64,000 bases of DNA from Pedobacter segetis. Its GTDB lineage: Bacteria; Bacteroidota; Bacteroidia; Sphingobacteriales; Sphingobacteriaceae. The notes under the pieces were generated by a model that was not told where the DNA came from, ran no database searches, and saw nothing but the letters and a program-made list of their open reading frames with translations. Positions 19,075-27,851 of the stretch are shown here, one piece after another; within the stretch, counting starts at the first letter, position 1; every line of letters begins with the position of its first letter. Made by a program: the position numbers and the translations under genes. The stretch is from assembly GCF_016623585.1 (NCBI RefSeq), contig NZ_JAEHFY010000020.1:1-64000 (forward strand), written 5' to 3'.

Positions 19075-19290
19075 ATTCTTTAATGTGATTTAAAAAGATT
19101 AAGCTATTTTAAATATCCATAAAATTTTATAAGAATAACATACCTGAGGCAATCTTTATAAAAGCTTAACAAGGATTAAACGCCGTATGACCAAAATTTT
19201 TTTATATCGTAAAGTTACCAACCCAAGACTCCATGCTAGGATATTTCTTTCCATAAGCTGAACTACGATGTTCTACAATTTATAAAAAGC

Positions 19291-19321
19291 AAAAAATCCT
19301 TCAACAAATTAATGTGAAGGA
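19291..19321 (-). terminator. terminator of the RND efflux operon
   Basis: On the minus strand TCCTTCACA and TGT-T-GAAGGA form a stem with one bulged base and a short loop, followed by TTTTTT and a second T-run. It lies just after the stop codon of the permease gene. Confidence 0.65.
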
Positions 19322-19344
19322 CTTTATCTTACATGATTATGCCT

Positions 19345-22300
19345 TTAAGAAAACAGTTTGTCTCTTTTTTCTGCTTCTTTTTCTAACCGTTTCAACTTTT
19401 TACCGTATGCCAATTTTGTGATTAAAACAAACAATACCGGTACAACAAATATCGCTAAAGAAGTTGCTGCCAACATCCCTCCAAAAACTGTCCAACCTAT
19501 TGTTTTCCTAGATTCTGCCGCCGCACCACTTGCAAAAACCAATGGCAAAACTCCCAAAATAAAAGCTAAGGAGGTCATTATAATGGGCCTTAACCTTAGA
19601 TCTACGGCTTGCAAAGTTGCTGTTAAAATATTGATCCCCTTATCCACACGTTCTTTGGCAAACTCTACTATTAAGATCGCATTTTTTGCAGCCAATCCAA
19701 TCAAGGTTATCAAACCAATTTGTGCATAAATGTTATTGCTGATGCTGGGGATAAATGTTAATACCAAAATAGACCCAAATGCACCTATCGGCACAGCAAA
19801 TAATACAGAAAATGGAATAGACCAGCTTTCATAAAGTGCAGCTAAAAATAAGAATACAAATATCAGCGATAAGCCAAATATCAAAGTAGAACTGCTTCCC
19901 GCAGCTACCTCTTCTCGGCTTAAGCCAGAAAATTCATAACCATAGCCTTCTGGTAGTTCTTTGGCGGCAACCTCCTGTAAAGCTTTAATTGCTTCTCCGC
20001 TACTTACGCCTGGTGCAGCAGAGCCATTTATCTCTATAGAACGATAGATGTTATAATGAGAAATTAACGAAGGGCTTTCTATTATTTTTGTGGTAACCAA
20101 AGAACCCATCGGAATCATTTCTCCCCTGCTGTTACGTACATAATATTTATCCAACTCATCAATAGAAGAACGATAGGTACTATCAGCCTGAGCAACAACT
20201 CTGAAATTTCTGCCATAGAGGTTAAAATCGTTTACATAAGAACTTCCTAATAAAGTAGAGAGCGTACTATAAACATCCGTTAAGGAAATACCTAATTTTT
20301 TAACTTTATCCTTATCTACATTTACCTGATAACTAGGGGTGTTGGTGCTAAAAAAAGTATAAGCTTTACCAATTTCTGGCCTTTTGTTAACGGCAGCTAA
20401 AAACTTTTTAGCAACGGCATCAAACTTCTTGATATCATCTGCACTGGTAGTTTGTTGCAACTCAAATGTAAAACCAGATGTTGCCCCCAAACCCGGGATC
20501 GCTGGTGGCCCAATGGCTAAAATCCTGGCCTCTTTAATATCAGCGGTTCTTTTTTGCACTTCTGCCATAATGTTAGACAGCTGTAATTCTTTGCTTGTTC
20601 TATCTTCCCATGGATCTAACAGAACGAAAATAGTACCCGCATTAGATTTATTTGAAAAACTGATGATGTTTAAGCCCGCTAAACCACCAACCGTTTTAAC
20701 GCCCGGGATCTGCTTTAAACGTCTCTGTATTTCTACCAACATTTCTTTACTTCTGGTGGTAGAAGCACCCTCTTGCATTTCATAGGTTACATATAAACGC
20801 CCTTCATCTTCTGATGGCACAAAACCCGAAGGTTTATTCTTGAACAAGAAAAATAAACCGATGAATAAGCACACCATCATAATCAAAACTTTTGGGGTTG
20901 CCCTAATCCATAAAGCCACTCCTTTGGTATAAGAGCGGTTCATCCTATCAAAACCTTTATTAAACCAGGCAAAGAAGTTTTCTAACCAGTTTTTCTTAGC
21001 GTCTTTATCTTTTGATGGTTTTAACATCAGGGCGCACAAAGCAGGGGTTAAAGAAAGTGCTACAAAAGCAGAAATAATTACAGAAACTGCAATGGTAATG
21101 GCAAATTGTTGGTACAAACGACCTACGATACCCGGCAAGAAACCAACGGGAACAAATACTGCGGCCAAGATCAGCGCAATAGCTATAACTGGGCCCGATA
21201 TATCTTTCATTGCCCTTTGAGTTGCCTCTTTGGGCGATAATTTATGATGATCAATATAATGTTGAACCGCTTCTACCACCACAATGGCATCATCTACAAC
21301 AATACCAATGGCCAAAACAAAGGCGAAAAGCGTTAAAGTATTGATGGTAAAACCAAAAGGAATAAACAGAATGAACGTCCCGATTAAAGAAACTGGGATC
21401 GCTAAAACAGGAATTAAAGTAGCCCGCCAATTTTGGAGGAACAAGAAAACCACGATTACCACCAAGAGCAAAGCCTCTAATAAAGTGTGCAAAACCTCGT
21501 TCATAGAAACTTTTACTACCGATACCGTTTCCAATGGCATTACGTAATCTATATCTTTAGGGAAAGATTTTTTAAGCTTTGCCAACGCTTCGGTTAATCC
21601 TTTGTAAGTATCTAAGGCATTTGCACCGGGCGCTTGATAAATTAATACAAAAGCCGCTGGTTTACCGTTCACAAAAGCATTCGAGGCATAATCGAATTTA
21701 CCCAATTCTACCCTTGCAACATCTTTAAGGTAAACAACTGTTCCATCAGAAGGGACGGTTCTTACTATGATGTTTTCAAACTGTTCTGGTTTGTTTAATC
21801 TACTATTTGTTAAAACGCTATATTCAAAAGTTTGGGTGTTTGGTTGTGGGTTTCCGCCGATGGTACCTGCTGCAACTTGCAAATTTTGTTCTCTTAAAGC
21901 ACTCAGAACATCGGTAGTTGTTAGATTAAGTGCTGCTAATTTCTCTGGGTCTAGCCAAACCCTCATGCTAAATTCATCTGCTCTAGAAACAATATCGCCT
22001 ACACCTTTTACCCTTTGGAGCGCATCTTTAACATACAAATTGGCATAATTACCAACAAAAGTGGCATCATGTGTGCCTTTTGGCGAATAAAAAGCCAAGG
22101 CCACCATAATACTCGGGTTTTTTTTTGCTACGGTTAATCCTAAATTTTTTACGGCATCAGGTAATCTTGGCTCTGCAACCCTTACCCTATTTTGTATTTC
22201 TACTGCTGCATTGTTTATATCGGTACCTAACTCAAAATTCACATTGATAGAACTTTGCCCGCTTGAAGTACTATTGCTAGACATATATGTCATGCCGGGC

Positions 22301-22518
22301 GTACCATTAACCTGCGTTTCAATGGCAGTAGTAGTAGTTTGTTCTACTGTTTGAGCATCTGCACCGGTAAAATTGCCAGAAATAGAGACAGAAGGTGGCG
22401 TAATATCAGGATATTGGGCAATAGGCAAATTAAACATGGAGATTAACCCAACCAATACGATAACAACAGAAACAACTATTGCAGTAACTGGTCTTTTTAT
22501 AAATACATCTGATACCAT
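19345..22518 (-). CDS. HAE1-type RND multidrug efflux permease
   Basis: The 1057-residue inner-membrane permease has the RND layout of two repeats, each with one helix, a large periplasmic loop and further helices. Family landmarks include FIKRPVTAIVVSVVIVLVG at the start, the proton-relay Asp pair in GIVVDDAIVVVEA (about residue 405), GFLPGIVGRLYQQFA, and GLAAKNAILIVEFA in the second half. It exports hydrophobic compounds through the adaptor and TolC partner encoded upstream. Length is normal for AcrB-type pumps. The actual substrates are unknown. Confidence 0.93.
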   Translation of the reverse strand: MVSDVFIKRPVTAIVVSVVIVLVGLISMFNLPIAQYPDITPPSVSISGNFTGADAQTVEQTTTTAIETQVNGTPGMTYMSSNSTSSGQSSINVNFELGTDINNAAVEIQNRVRVAEPRLPDAVKNLGLTVAKKNPSIMVALAFYSPKGTHDATFVGNYANLYVKDALQRVKGVGDIVSRADEFSMRVWLDPEKLAALNLTTTDVLSALREQNLQVAAGTIGGNPQPNTQTFEYSVLTNSRLNKPEQFENIIVRTVPSDGTVVYLKDVARVELGKFDYASNAFVNGKPAAFVLIYQAPGANALDTYKGLTEALAKLKKSFPKDIDYVMPLETVSVVKVSMNEVLHTLLEALLLVVIVVFLFLQNWRATLIPVLAIPVSLIGTFILFIPFGFTINTLTLFAFVLAIGIVVDDAIVVVEAVQHYIDHHKLSPKEATQRAMKDISGPVIAIALILAAVFVPVGFLPGIVGRLYQQFAITIAVSVIISAFVALSLTPALCALMLKPSKDKDAKKNWLENFFAWFNKGFDRMNRSYTKGVALWIRATPKVLIMMVCLFIGLFFLFKNKPSGFVPSEDEGRLYVTYEMQEGASTTRSKEMLVEIQRRLKQIPGVKTVGGLAGLNIISFSNKSNAGTIFVLLDPWEDRTSKELQLSNIMAEVQKRTADIKEARILAIGPPAIPGLGATSGFTFELQQTTSADDIKKFDAVAKKFLAAVNKRPEIGKAYTFFSTNTPSYQVNVDKDKVKKLGISLTDVYSTLSTLLGSSYVNDFNLYGRNFRVVAQADSTYRSSIDELDKYYVRNSRGEMIPMGSLVTTKIIESPSLISHYNIYRSIEINGSAAPGVSSGEAIKALQEVAAKELPEGYGYEFSGLSREEVAAGSSSTLIFGLSLIFVFLFLAALYESWSIPFSVLFAVPIGAFGSILVLTFIPSISNNIYAQIGLITLIGLAAKNAILIVEFAKERVDKGINILTATLQAVDLRLRPIIMTSLAFILGVLPLVFASGAAAESRKTIGWTVFGGMLAATSLAIFVVPVLFVLITKLAYGKKLKRLEKEAEKRDKLFS

Positions 22519-22570
22519 TTATCTATTTTATTTACTCGATGATACTAATCTTAATTTTTTTTTGAGGTTT

Positions 22571-23701
22571 TTATTTAATCGGAGCTTGTTTCTCAACCGG
22601 TTTGGTAGTGATAACAGCGCCTTCCCTCAAATTTTGAACCCCCTCCACTACAATTTTATCATCTTCGTTTAAACCATCTTTTACTATCACATCTTTATCG
22701 ATAGTTTTACCTAAAACAACCTTGCGTTGTGAAACCTTGCTGCTATCACCAGGAACGTAAACAAAAAATTCGCCCAATTGCTCTACCACGGCTTTGCTAG
22801 GGATAACAACAGATTTGCTTTTATTATTGCTTTTAACCCTTACGGTAGCGTTCATTCCCGCAATCAGCATATTCTTTTTATTGGGAAAAACTAATCTAGC
22901 TTTGATGGTTCCTGTTTGAGGATTTACAGCCCTATCTAATAGAGAAAGTTTGCCCGGATAAGGATAAACATCGGTACCAAAAGCCAAGGTAAAGGTAGAA
23001 TCGTTCTGGCTTTGTTTATCGTTCAATAATTTGTTAAAGCGATAAATTTCTTTTTGATCGATGTTAAAATCTACTGCTAATTCTGCAACGGTAGAAATGG
23101 TATTAAGAACGGTTTGCCCCGTTGCCACTGCGGTACCTACTTTAACTTGCGAAATCCCTATTATACCATCAAAAGGTGCATAAACCTTGGTATATTTCAC
23201 GTTAGTTTGTACCGCGTTGATATTTGCTTTTCCTGCGGCAACTTGCTCTTTGGCAACCCTTAAAGCAGCATCGGCGTTATCAACCAATTGTTTGGCAATC
23301 GCATCTTTTTTATCTAATTCATGGTAACGATCAGCATCTTTTTGTGCTTTATTCAAATTTGCTTTTTGTACTTGCAAAGCCGCTACCGCTTGATCGTAAT
23401 TTGCTGCATAAAGCTGATTATCTATACTATATAAAAGCTGACCTTTAGAAACTTTATCCCCGTCTTTAAAATAAATACCTGTGATATTGCCGCTAACCTG
23501 AGGGCGTAATTCTATCTCGTTTAGCGGAACAACAGTACCGGGATACTCGTCAAAATAAGAAGCATGGGTAAAATTTACGTCCTCAACAGTTACTGGTACA
23601 GCGGGAGGTGCTGCTGCCGATTTATCTTTTTTATCGCCACAGGCAACCATCAAAAATAAGGCTATTGAAGCAAAAGCTGCTACTGATTTATTAGATAACA
23701 T
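22571..23701 (-). CDS. RND efflux periplasmic adaptor (membrane fusion protein)
   Basis: The 376-residue lipoprotein has a signal with a Cys after LMVA, then the AcrA order of domains. These are a lipoyl-like half (LRPQVSGNITGIYFKDGDKVSKGQLLY), a coiled-coil hairpin (about residues 100-150), the second lipoyl half (VYAPFDGIIGISQVKVGTAV) and a beta-barrel part. It bridges the permease and the TolC channel. It lies 52 bases before the permease and 21 bases after the channel gene, in one operon. I quote family segments only in short pieces. Confidence 0.9.
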   Translation of the reverse strand: MLSNKSVAAFASIALFLMVACGDKKDKSAAAPPAVPVTVEDVNFTHASYFDEYPGTVVPLNEIELRPQVSGNITGIYFKDGDKVSKGQLLYSIDNQLYAANYDQAVAALQVQKANLNKAQKDADRYHELDKKDAIAKQLVDNADAALRVAKEQVAAGKANINAVQTNVKYTKVYAPFDGIIGISQVKVGTAVATGQTVLNTISTVAELAVDFNIDQKEIYRFNKLLNDKQSQNDSTFTLAFGTDVYPYPGKLSLLDRAVNPQTGTIKARLVFPNKKNMLIAGMNATVRVKSNNKSKSVVIPSKAVVEQLGEFFVYVPGDSSKVSQRKVVLGKTIDKDVIVKDGLNEDDKIVVEGVQNLREGAVITTKPVEKQAPIK

Positions 23702-23722
23702 ATACGTTATTGATTAATTTGA

Positions 23723-25060
23723 TTAATATTTAATTTGCCCTAAAGCCTTCTCCACGTCTATTTTGCTTATCAACAATTGATAAACTGCATTGTAATAATT
23801 AATTTGTGAGGTACGCAAATCTGTTTCAGATACAATTACTTCTAAATAGGTTTTGATCCCAGAACGGTATTGAAGGTTTACCACCTCATAAACCTCTTTT
23901 GCCAGCCCCATATTCTCTTTTAGGGCCAAATAATTGGCATAATTACTTTTATAAACAGCCAAGGCTTGCTCATATTCTGTATTAAAATCATTCTTCAATA
24001 TTTCCAGGTCTAAAGCGTTGCGCCTTAATCTAAATTCGGCGATATTGATATTATCCCTACGTTTACCTCCCTGAAAAATGGGAATGCCCAAGGTTATGCC
24101 TGCATAAGAATTTGGAAAGCTCTTATTGTATAGATTACCGAAATTATTGTTCTGAAAATTAAAGTTATAGGCCCCGTTTGCAGATACCGAAGGTAAATAA
24201 CTCCATTTATTATATTTTAAGTTAGCATCTAATAAACGTCTTTGAGTTTGCAATTGGGCAAATTCTATTCTGTTATTATCTACCAAGGTCTGTGTGGTGT
24301 CCAAAAAAACCTCGTTCTCTAATTGTAAGCTATCATAAACGATGTTCAGTTTTTCATTTTTTGGATAATTCATCAATGATTTTAAAAAAGCCAACCTTGC
24401 ATTTAAGATAACTTCATTACTTTTTTGGTTTGCCTTGGTGTTATTAAGCGTGATAGTTGCCCTTTTATAATCTATTTTATCTGTAATACCTGCCTCATAC
24501 TGGTTGTAGGCATCTTTTAAGCTTCTTTCTAGCCTGCTAATATTAGAATTTGAGATTTTTATCTGTTGTATGGTTGATAAAACATTATAAAATGCCTTAG
24601 AAATATTTGCCACCAAATCGATTTTATTACTGGCAGTATTTTGTTTGGCCTGCAACAAAACATCGCCTTTTGTATTGGCCGCCAAAAGCGCATCTCTATT
24701 AAAAATATTTTGGGAGGCATAAAACTGTGCGCTAGAAGTATTATCAACACCTAACTTAACGGGATTGCCACCTATTACAGAGGTTTGTACGATAAAATTA
24801 TGTTGCAAATTATAATTGAAATTTACTTGGGGATACCAATCTGCTAATTTGCTCTTTATGGTAGATTCTGTAATTTTCTCATCTAAATAAGCTTGTTGTA
24901 AAGTTGGCTGCCTTTTTAAAGCATATTCTATGGCGTTATTTAAAGTAACTTCTTTTAGTAAACTATCGGGCTGGGTGGTTTGTGCCAACGCACTAAACGG
25001 AAGAAGCGAAGCAAGAAACAAACTTAATTTTATGATTTTCTTACTGATATATCTATTCAT
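23723..25060 (-). CDS. TolC-family outer-membrane efflux channel
   Basis: The 445-residue protein has a signal peptide (cleavage near SALAQ) and two repeats of the OEP domain, rich in long helices (for example YEQALAVYKSNYANYLALKEN and NLQYRSGIKTYLEVI). It is the first gene of the tripartite pump operon. The order channel, adaptor, permease is common in Bacteroidota. Each TolC-type subunit contributes to a trimeric tunnel through the outer membrane. Confidence 0.9.
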   Translation of the reverse strand: MNRYISKKIIKLSLFLASLLPFSALAQTTQPDSLLKEVTLNNAIEYALKRQPTLQQAYLDEKITESTIKSKLADWYPQVNFNYNLQHNFIVQTSVIGGNPVKLGVDNTSSAQFYASQNIFNRDALLAANTKGDVLLQAKQNTASNKIDLVANISKAFYNVLSTIQQIKISNSNISRLERSLKDAYNQYEAGITDKIDYKRATITLNNTKANQKSNEVILNARLAFLKSLMNYPKNEKLNIVYDSLQLENEVFLDTTQTLVDNNRIEFAQLQTQRRLLDANLKYNKWSYLPSVSANGAYNFNFQNNNFGNLYNKSFPNSYAGITLGIPIFQGGKRRDNINIAEFRLRRNALDLEILKNDFNTEYEQALAVYKSNYANYLALKENMGLAKEVYEVVNLQYRSGIKTYLEVIVSETDLRTSQINYYNAVYQLLISKIDVEKALGQIKY

Positions 25061-25126
25061 ATTTATTGTTTAAACGCTATGGCTTTATTTTTAACACCAA
25101 TGCTTTACTTTGTTTGGGCAAGGTGG

Positions 25127-25134
25127 CAAAATTA
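25127..25134 (-). promoter_or_regulatory. candidate -7 box for the RND operon
   Basis: The minus strand reads TAATTTTG, 67 bases before the channel gene start. No good -33 element is found. It lies in the 301-bp divergent gap 25061-25361, in which I see no palindromic TetR-type operator or other gene. Confidence 0.3.
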
Positions 25135-25361
25135 GTTCTTTAAAATTTTAAAACTTGTAATCAAAATGCAATTGTTTTATGAAAAAATTAAACAAATCAA
25201 GGTGTTTTTGAAAATAAAATCGAATATTTAACAAAAAAAACTCTTTATTGTTGCGATTAGATAATTGTGTAACATCAATTTTATATAAAACAGATTATCT
25301 GATTGTTAATTCAAAAAAAAGAAATAAAATACATTTATCGGATTTTGATTAACTTAACATT

Positions 25362-26066
25362 ATGCTTGCACAGTTAGACCTAAAAAGTATTTTAGTTTTG
25401 GATATTGAAACGGTGCCTCAATGTGCCGATTTTAATGATTTACCACCTCACTTTCAAAAACTTTGGGATTTAAAAACAAGTTATCAGCGTAAAAACCAAG
25501 AAACGGCAGAAGAGTTTTATCAGAGAGCTGGCATTTGGGCAGAATTTGGTAAAATCATCTGTATCTCTGTTGGGGTTTTTGTAGATGATAAAAGATTGAG
25601 GGTAAAGTCTTTTTACGATCATAACGAGACTGATTTATTGAAAGAATTTAACCATCTTTTAAATAATCAGCCTGCAAACCTAATGCTATGCGCACATAAC
25701 GGTAAAGAGTTTGATTTCCCTTATCTCTGTAGAAGGATGCTGATCAATGGGTTAGAAATCCCCGTTCAATTAAATATTGCCGGCAAAAAACCTTGGGAAA
25801 TCAATCACTTAGATACTTTAGAGCTATGGAAATTTGGCGATTATAAAAATTATACCTCCTTAAACTTATTGGCAGCAATCTTCAATATCCCAACTCCAAA
25901 AGATGATATTGACGGTAGTATGGTTGCCCATGTTTATTGGGAAGAAAACGATTTAGAAAGAATAAAAACCTATTGCCAAAAAGATGTGATTACTACCGCA
26001 AGACTTCTACAGCGTTTTAAAGGCCTGCCATTTACAGAAGATAATGAAATTACTTACGTTGATTAA
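25362..26066 (+). CDS. predicted 3'-5' exonuclease, PolB-like
   Basis: The 234-residue protein matches the PolB-like DEDD exonuclease family (PF10108). Exo I is VLDIETVP (Asp and Glu), Exo II lies near LCAHNGKEFDFPYL (Asp) and Exo III near IKTYCQKDVITTARL (Asp). These four acids would bind two metal ions for DNA or RNA 3'-end trimming. Its stop overlaps the next start by one base (TAATG), although the ABC ATPase that follows has no known link to it. Confidence 0.85.
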   Translation: MLAQLDLKSILVLDIETVPQCADFNDLPPHFQKLWDLKTSYQRKNQETAEEFYQRAGIWAEFGKIICISVGVFVDDKRLRVKSFYDHNETDLLKEFNHLLNNQPANLMLCAHNGKEFDFPYLCRRMLINGLEIPVQLNIAGKKPWEINHLDTLELWKFGDYKNYTSLNLLAAIFNIPTPKDDIDGSMVAHVYWEENDLERIKTYCQKDVITTARLLQRFKGLPFTEDNEITYVD

Positions 26067-27796
26067 TGGGCCTACTACAGATCAATAAGCTAAATATCGC
26101 TTTTAAATCTGGCGAAAGCCTATTCGAGGCCATTAAAGATATCGACATTAGGCTTAATGAAGGCGAAATCATCGGTTTGGTTGGCGAGTCTGGTTCGGGA
26201 AAATCGGTAACCTCTTTGGCCATAATGAGATTGTTAGAAAAAAGCGCCAATGTTTCTGGCGAGGTTTTATTAAAGGATATAGATTTACTCGCAATCTCTG
26301 AAAAAGAGATGCAAGCTTACAGGGGAAATGAAATCGCGATGATTTTTCAAGAACCCATGACATCTTTAAACCCTGTAATGAAATGTGGGGCCCAGATTAC
26401 GGAAAGTATCGTCTTGCACTTAAGATTAAACAAACAGCAAGCAAAAGAAAAAACGATTCGGCTTTTTGAAGAGGTAAAACTACCAGAGCCAAATGAGGTT
26501 TTCAATAAATACCCCCATCAATTATCTGGCGGACAAAAACAAAGGGTAATGATCGCGATGGCTTTGGCATGCAACCCTAAAATTTTAATTGCCGATGAAC
26601 CTACAACCGCTTTAGACGTAACCGTACAAAAAAGCATCTTAGAATTATTGAAAAGGATAAGAACCGAACGCAATATGAGCATGATTTTTATCTCTCACGA
26701 TTTGGGCGTAATAGCAGAAATTGCTGATGAGATACTGGTGATGTACAAAGGCGAGATAGTAGAACAAGGAGCTGTTAAAGATATATTTAATCATCCAGCT
26801 CATCCATATACCAAAGGTTTACTGGCCTGCCGCCCAAACCCCAAATTACAATTAACAAAATTACCAACCATTGCAGATTTTGCAAAAGAAAGCAACGGGG
26901 AATTTAATTATACCAAATTAAAAATAAGTGATTTACAAGAGAAATTTAAGGCTGCAGACGAAGTTATCCATAAAAACAGAAAATTGCTTTATGAGGCAGC
27001 TCCCATCTTAAAAATAGAAAATTTAAGTACTTGGTTTCCAAAAAGCAAATCGTTTTTTAGTAAGGATAAAGTATTTACCAAAGCTGTAAACGATGTTAGT
27101 TTTGAGGTTTATCCCGGTGAGACCTTTGGTTTGGTTGGCGAAAGTGGGTGCGGCAAAACAACTTTGAGCAGAACGATATTAAAACTTATAAAACCTACAA
27201 GGGGTAAAATTATTTTTGATGGTAAAGATATATCGGGTTTCAGCGATAAAGAAATGAGACCCTTAAGAAAAGATATCCAGATTATTTTTCAAGATCCATA
27301 TTCATCATTAAACCCTGTAAAAACCATTGGCGAAGCTTTAATTGAACCTTTGATTGTGCACCAAACTTTAAAAAACAACAAACAGCGAAAAGATTTTATG
27401 ATTGATTTGATGGAGAAGGTTGGTTTAACTGCATCACAATTTAACAGGTATCCCCATGAGTTTTCTGGCGGTCAAAGGCAAAGGATCGTTATTGCTAGAG
27501 CATTAGCCTTAAAACCGAAATTGATCATTTGCGATGAATGTGTTTCTGCTCTAGATGTTTCTGTGCAAGCGCAAGTGATCAACCTTTTAAAGGATCTGCA
27601 ACAACAATTTAAACTTACCTATATCTTTATTTCTCACGATATGGCAATCGTAAAACACGTTTCTGATAGGATGATGGTAATGAATAGAGGGCAAATTGAG
27701 GAAATTGGTTACCCTGAAGAAATCTATCATCACCCAACCAAGGCTTATACACAAAAATTGATCAACGCAATGCCGATGGGAATAAACTTAGATTAA
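26066..27796 (+). CDS. duplicated ABC ATPase of the peptide/nickel transporter family
   Basis: One 576-residue protein holds two full ATPase domains of the DppD and DppF type. The first has GLVGESGSGKS, LSGGQKQR and ILIADEPTTALDVT. The second begins near residue 310, with GLVGESGCGKT, FSGGQRQR and LIICDECVSALDVS; the Cys after the Walker B Asp-Glu is a small deviation from the usual Pro. Such fusions (YejF or GsiA type) power oligopeptide import. No permease or binding-protein gene is beside it, so the partners must be elsewhere. It is coupled to the exonuclease gene by a one-base overlap. Confidence 0.9.
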   Translation: MGLLQINKLNIAFKSGESLFEAIKDIDIRLNEGEIIGLVGESGSGKSVTSLAIMRLLEKSANVSGEVLLKDIDLLAISEKEMQAYRGNEIAMIFQEPMTSLNPVMKCGAQITESIVLHLRLNKQQAKEKTIRLFEEVKLPEPNEVFNKYPHQLSGGQKQRVMIAMALACNPKILIADEPTTALDVTVQKSILELLKRIRTERNMSMIFISHDLGVIAEIADEILVMYKGEIVEQGAVKDIFNHPAHPYTKGLLACRPNPKLQLTKLPTIADFAKESNGEFNYTKLKISDLQEKFKAADEVIHKNRKLLYEAAPILKIENLSTWFPKSKSFFSKDKVFTKAVNDVSFEVYPGETFGLVGESGCGKTTLSRTILKLIKPTRGKIIFDGKDISGFSDKEMRPLRKDIQIIFQDPYSSLNPVKTIGEALIEPLIVHQTLKNNKQRKDFMIDLMEKVGLTASQFNRYPHEFSGGQRQRIVIARALALKPKLIICDECVSALDVSVQAQVINLLKDLQQQFKLTYIFISHDMAIVKHVSDRMMVMNRGQIEEIGYPEEIYHHPTKAYTQKLINAMPMGINLD

Positions 27797-27836
27797 ACAT
27801 AAAATGATCTGGTTTTTACCAAATCATTTTATGTTT
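27795..27836. terminator. bidirectional terminator between ABC ATPase and ppc
   Basis: A perfect 14-bp stem (27795-27808 with 27823-27836, arm AAACATAAAATGAT) closes on a 14-base loop that can itself pair GGT with ACC. It lies between two converging genes. Confidence 0.75.
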
Positions 27837-27851
27837 AGAAGAGATTAGAAA

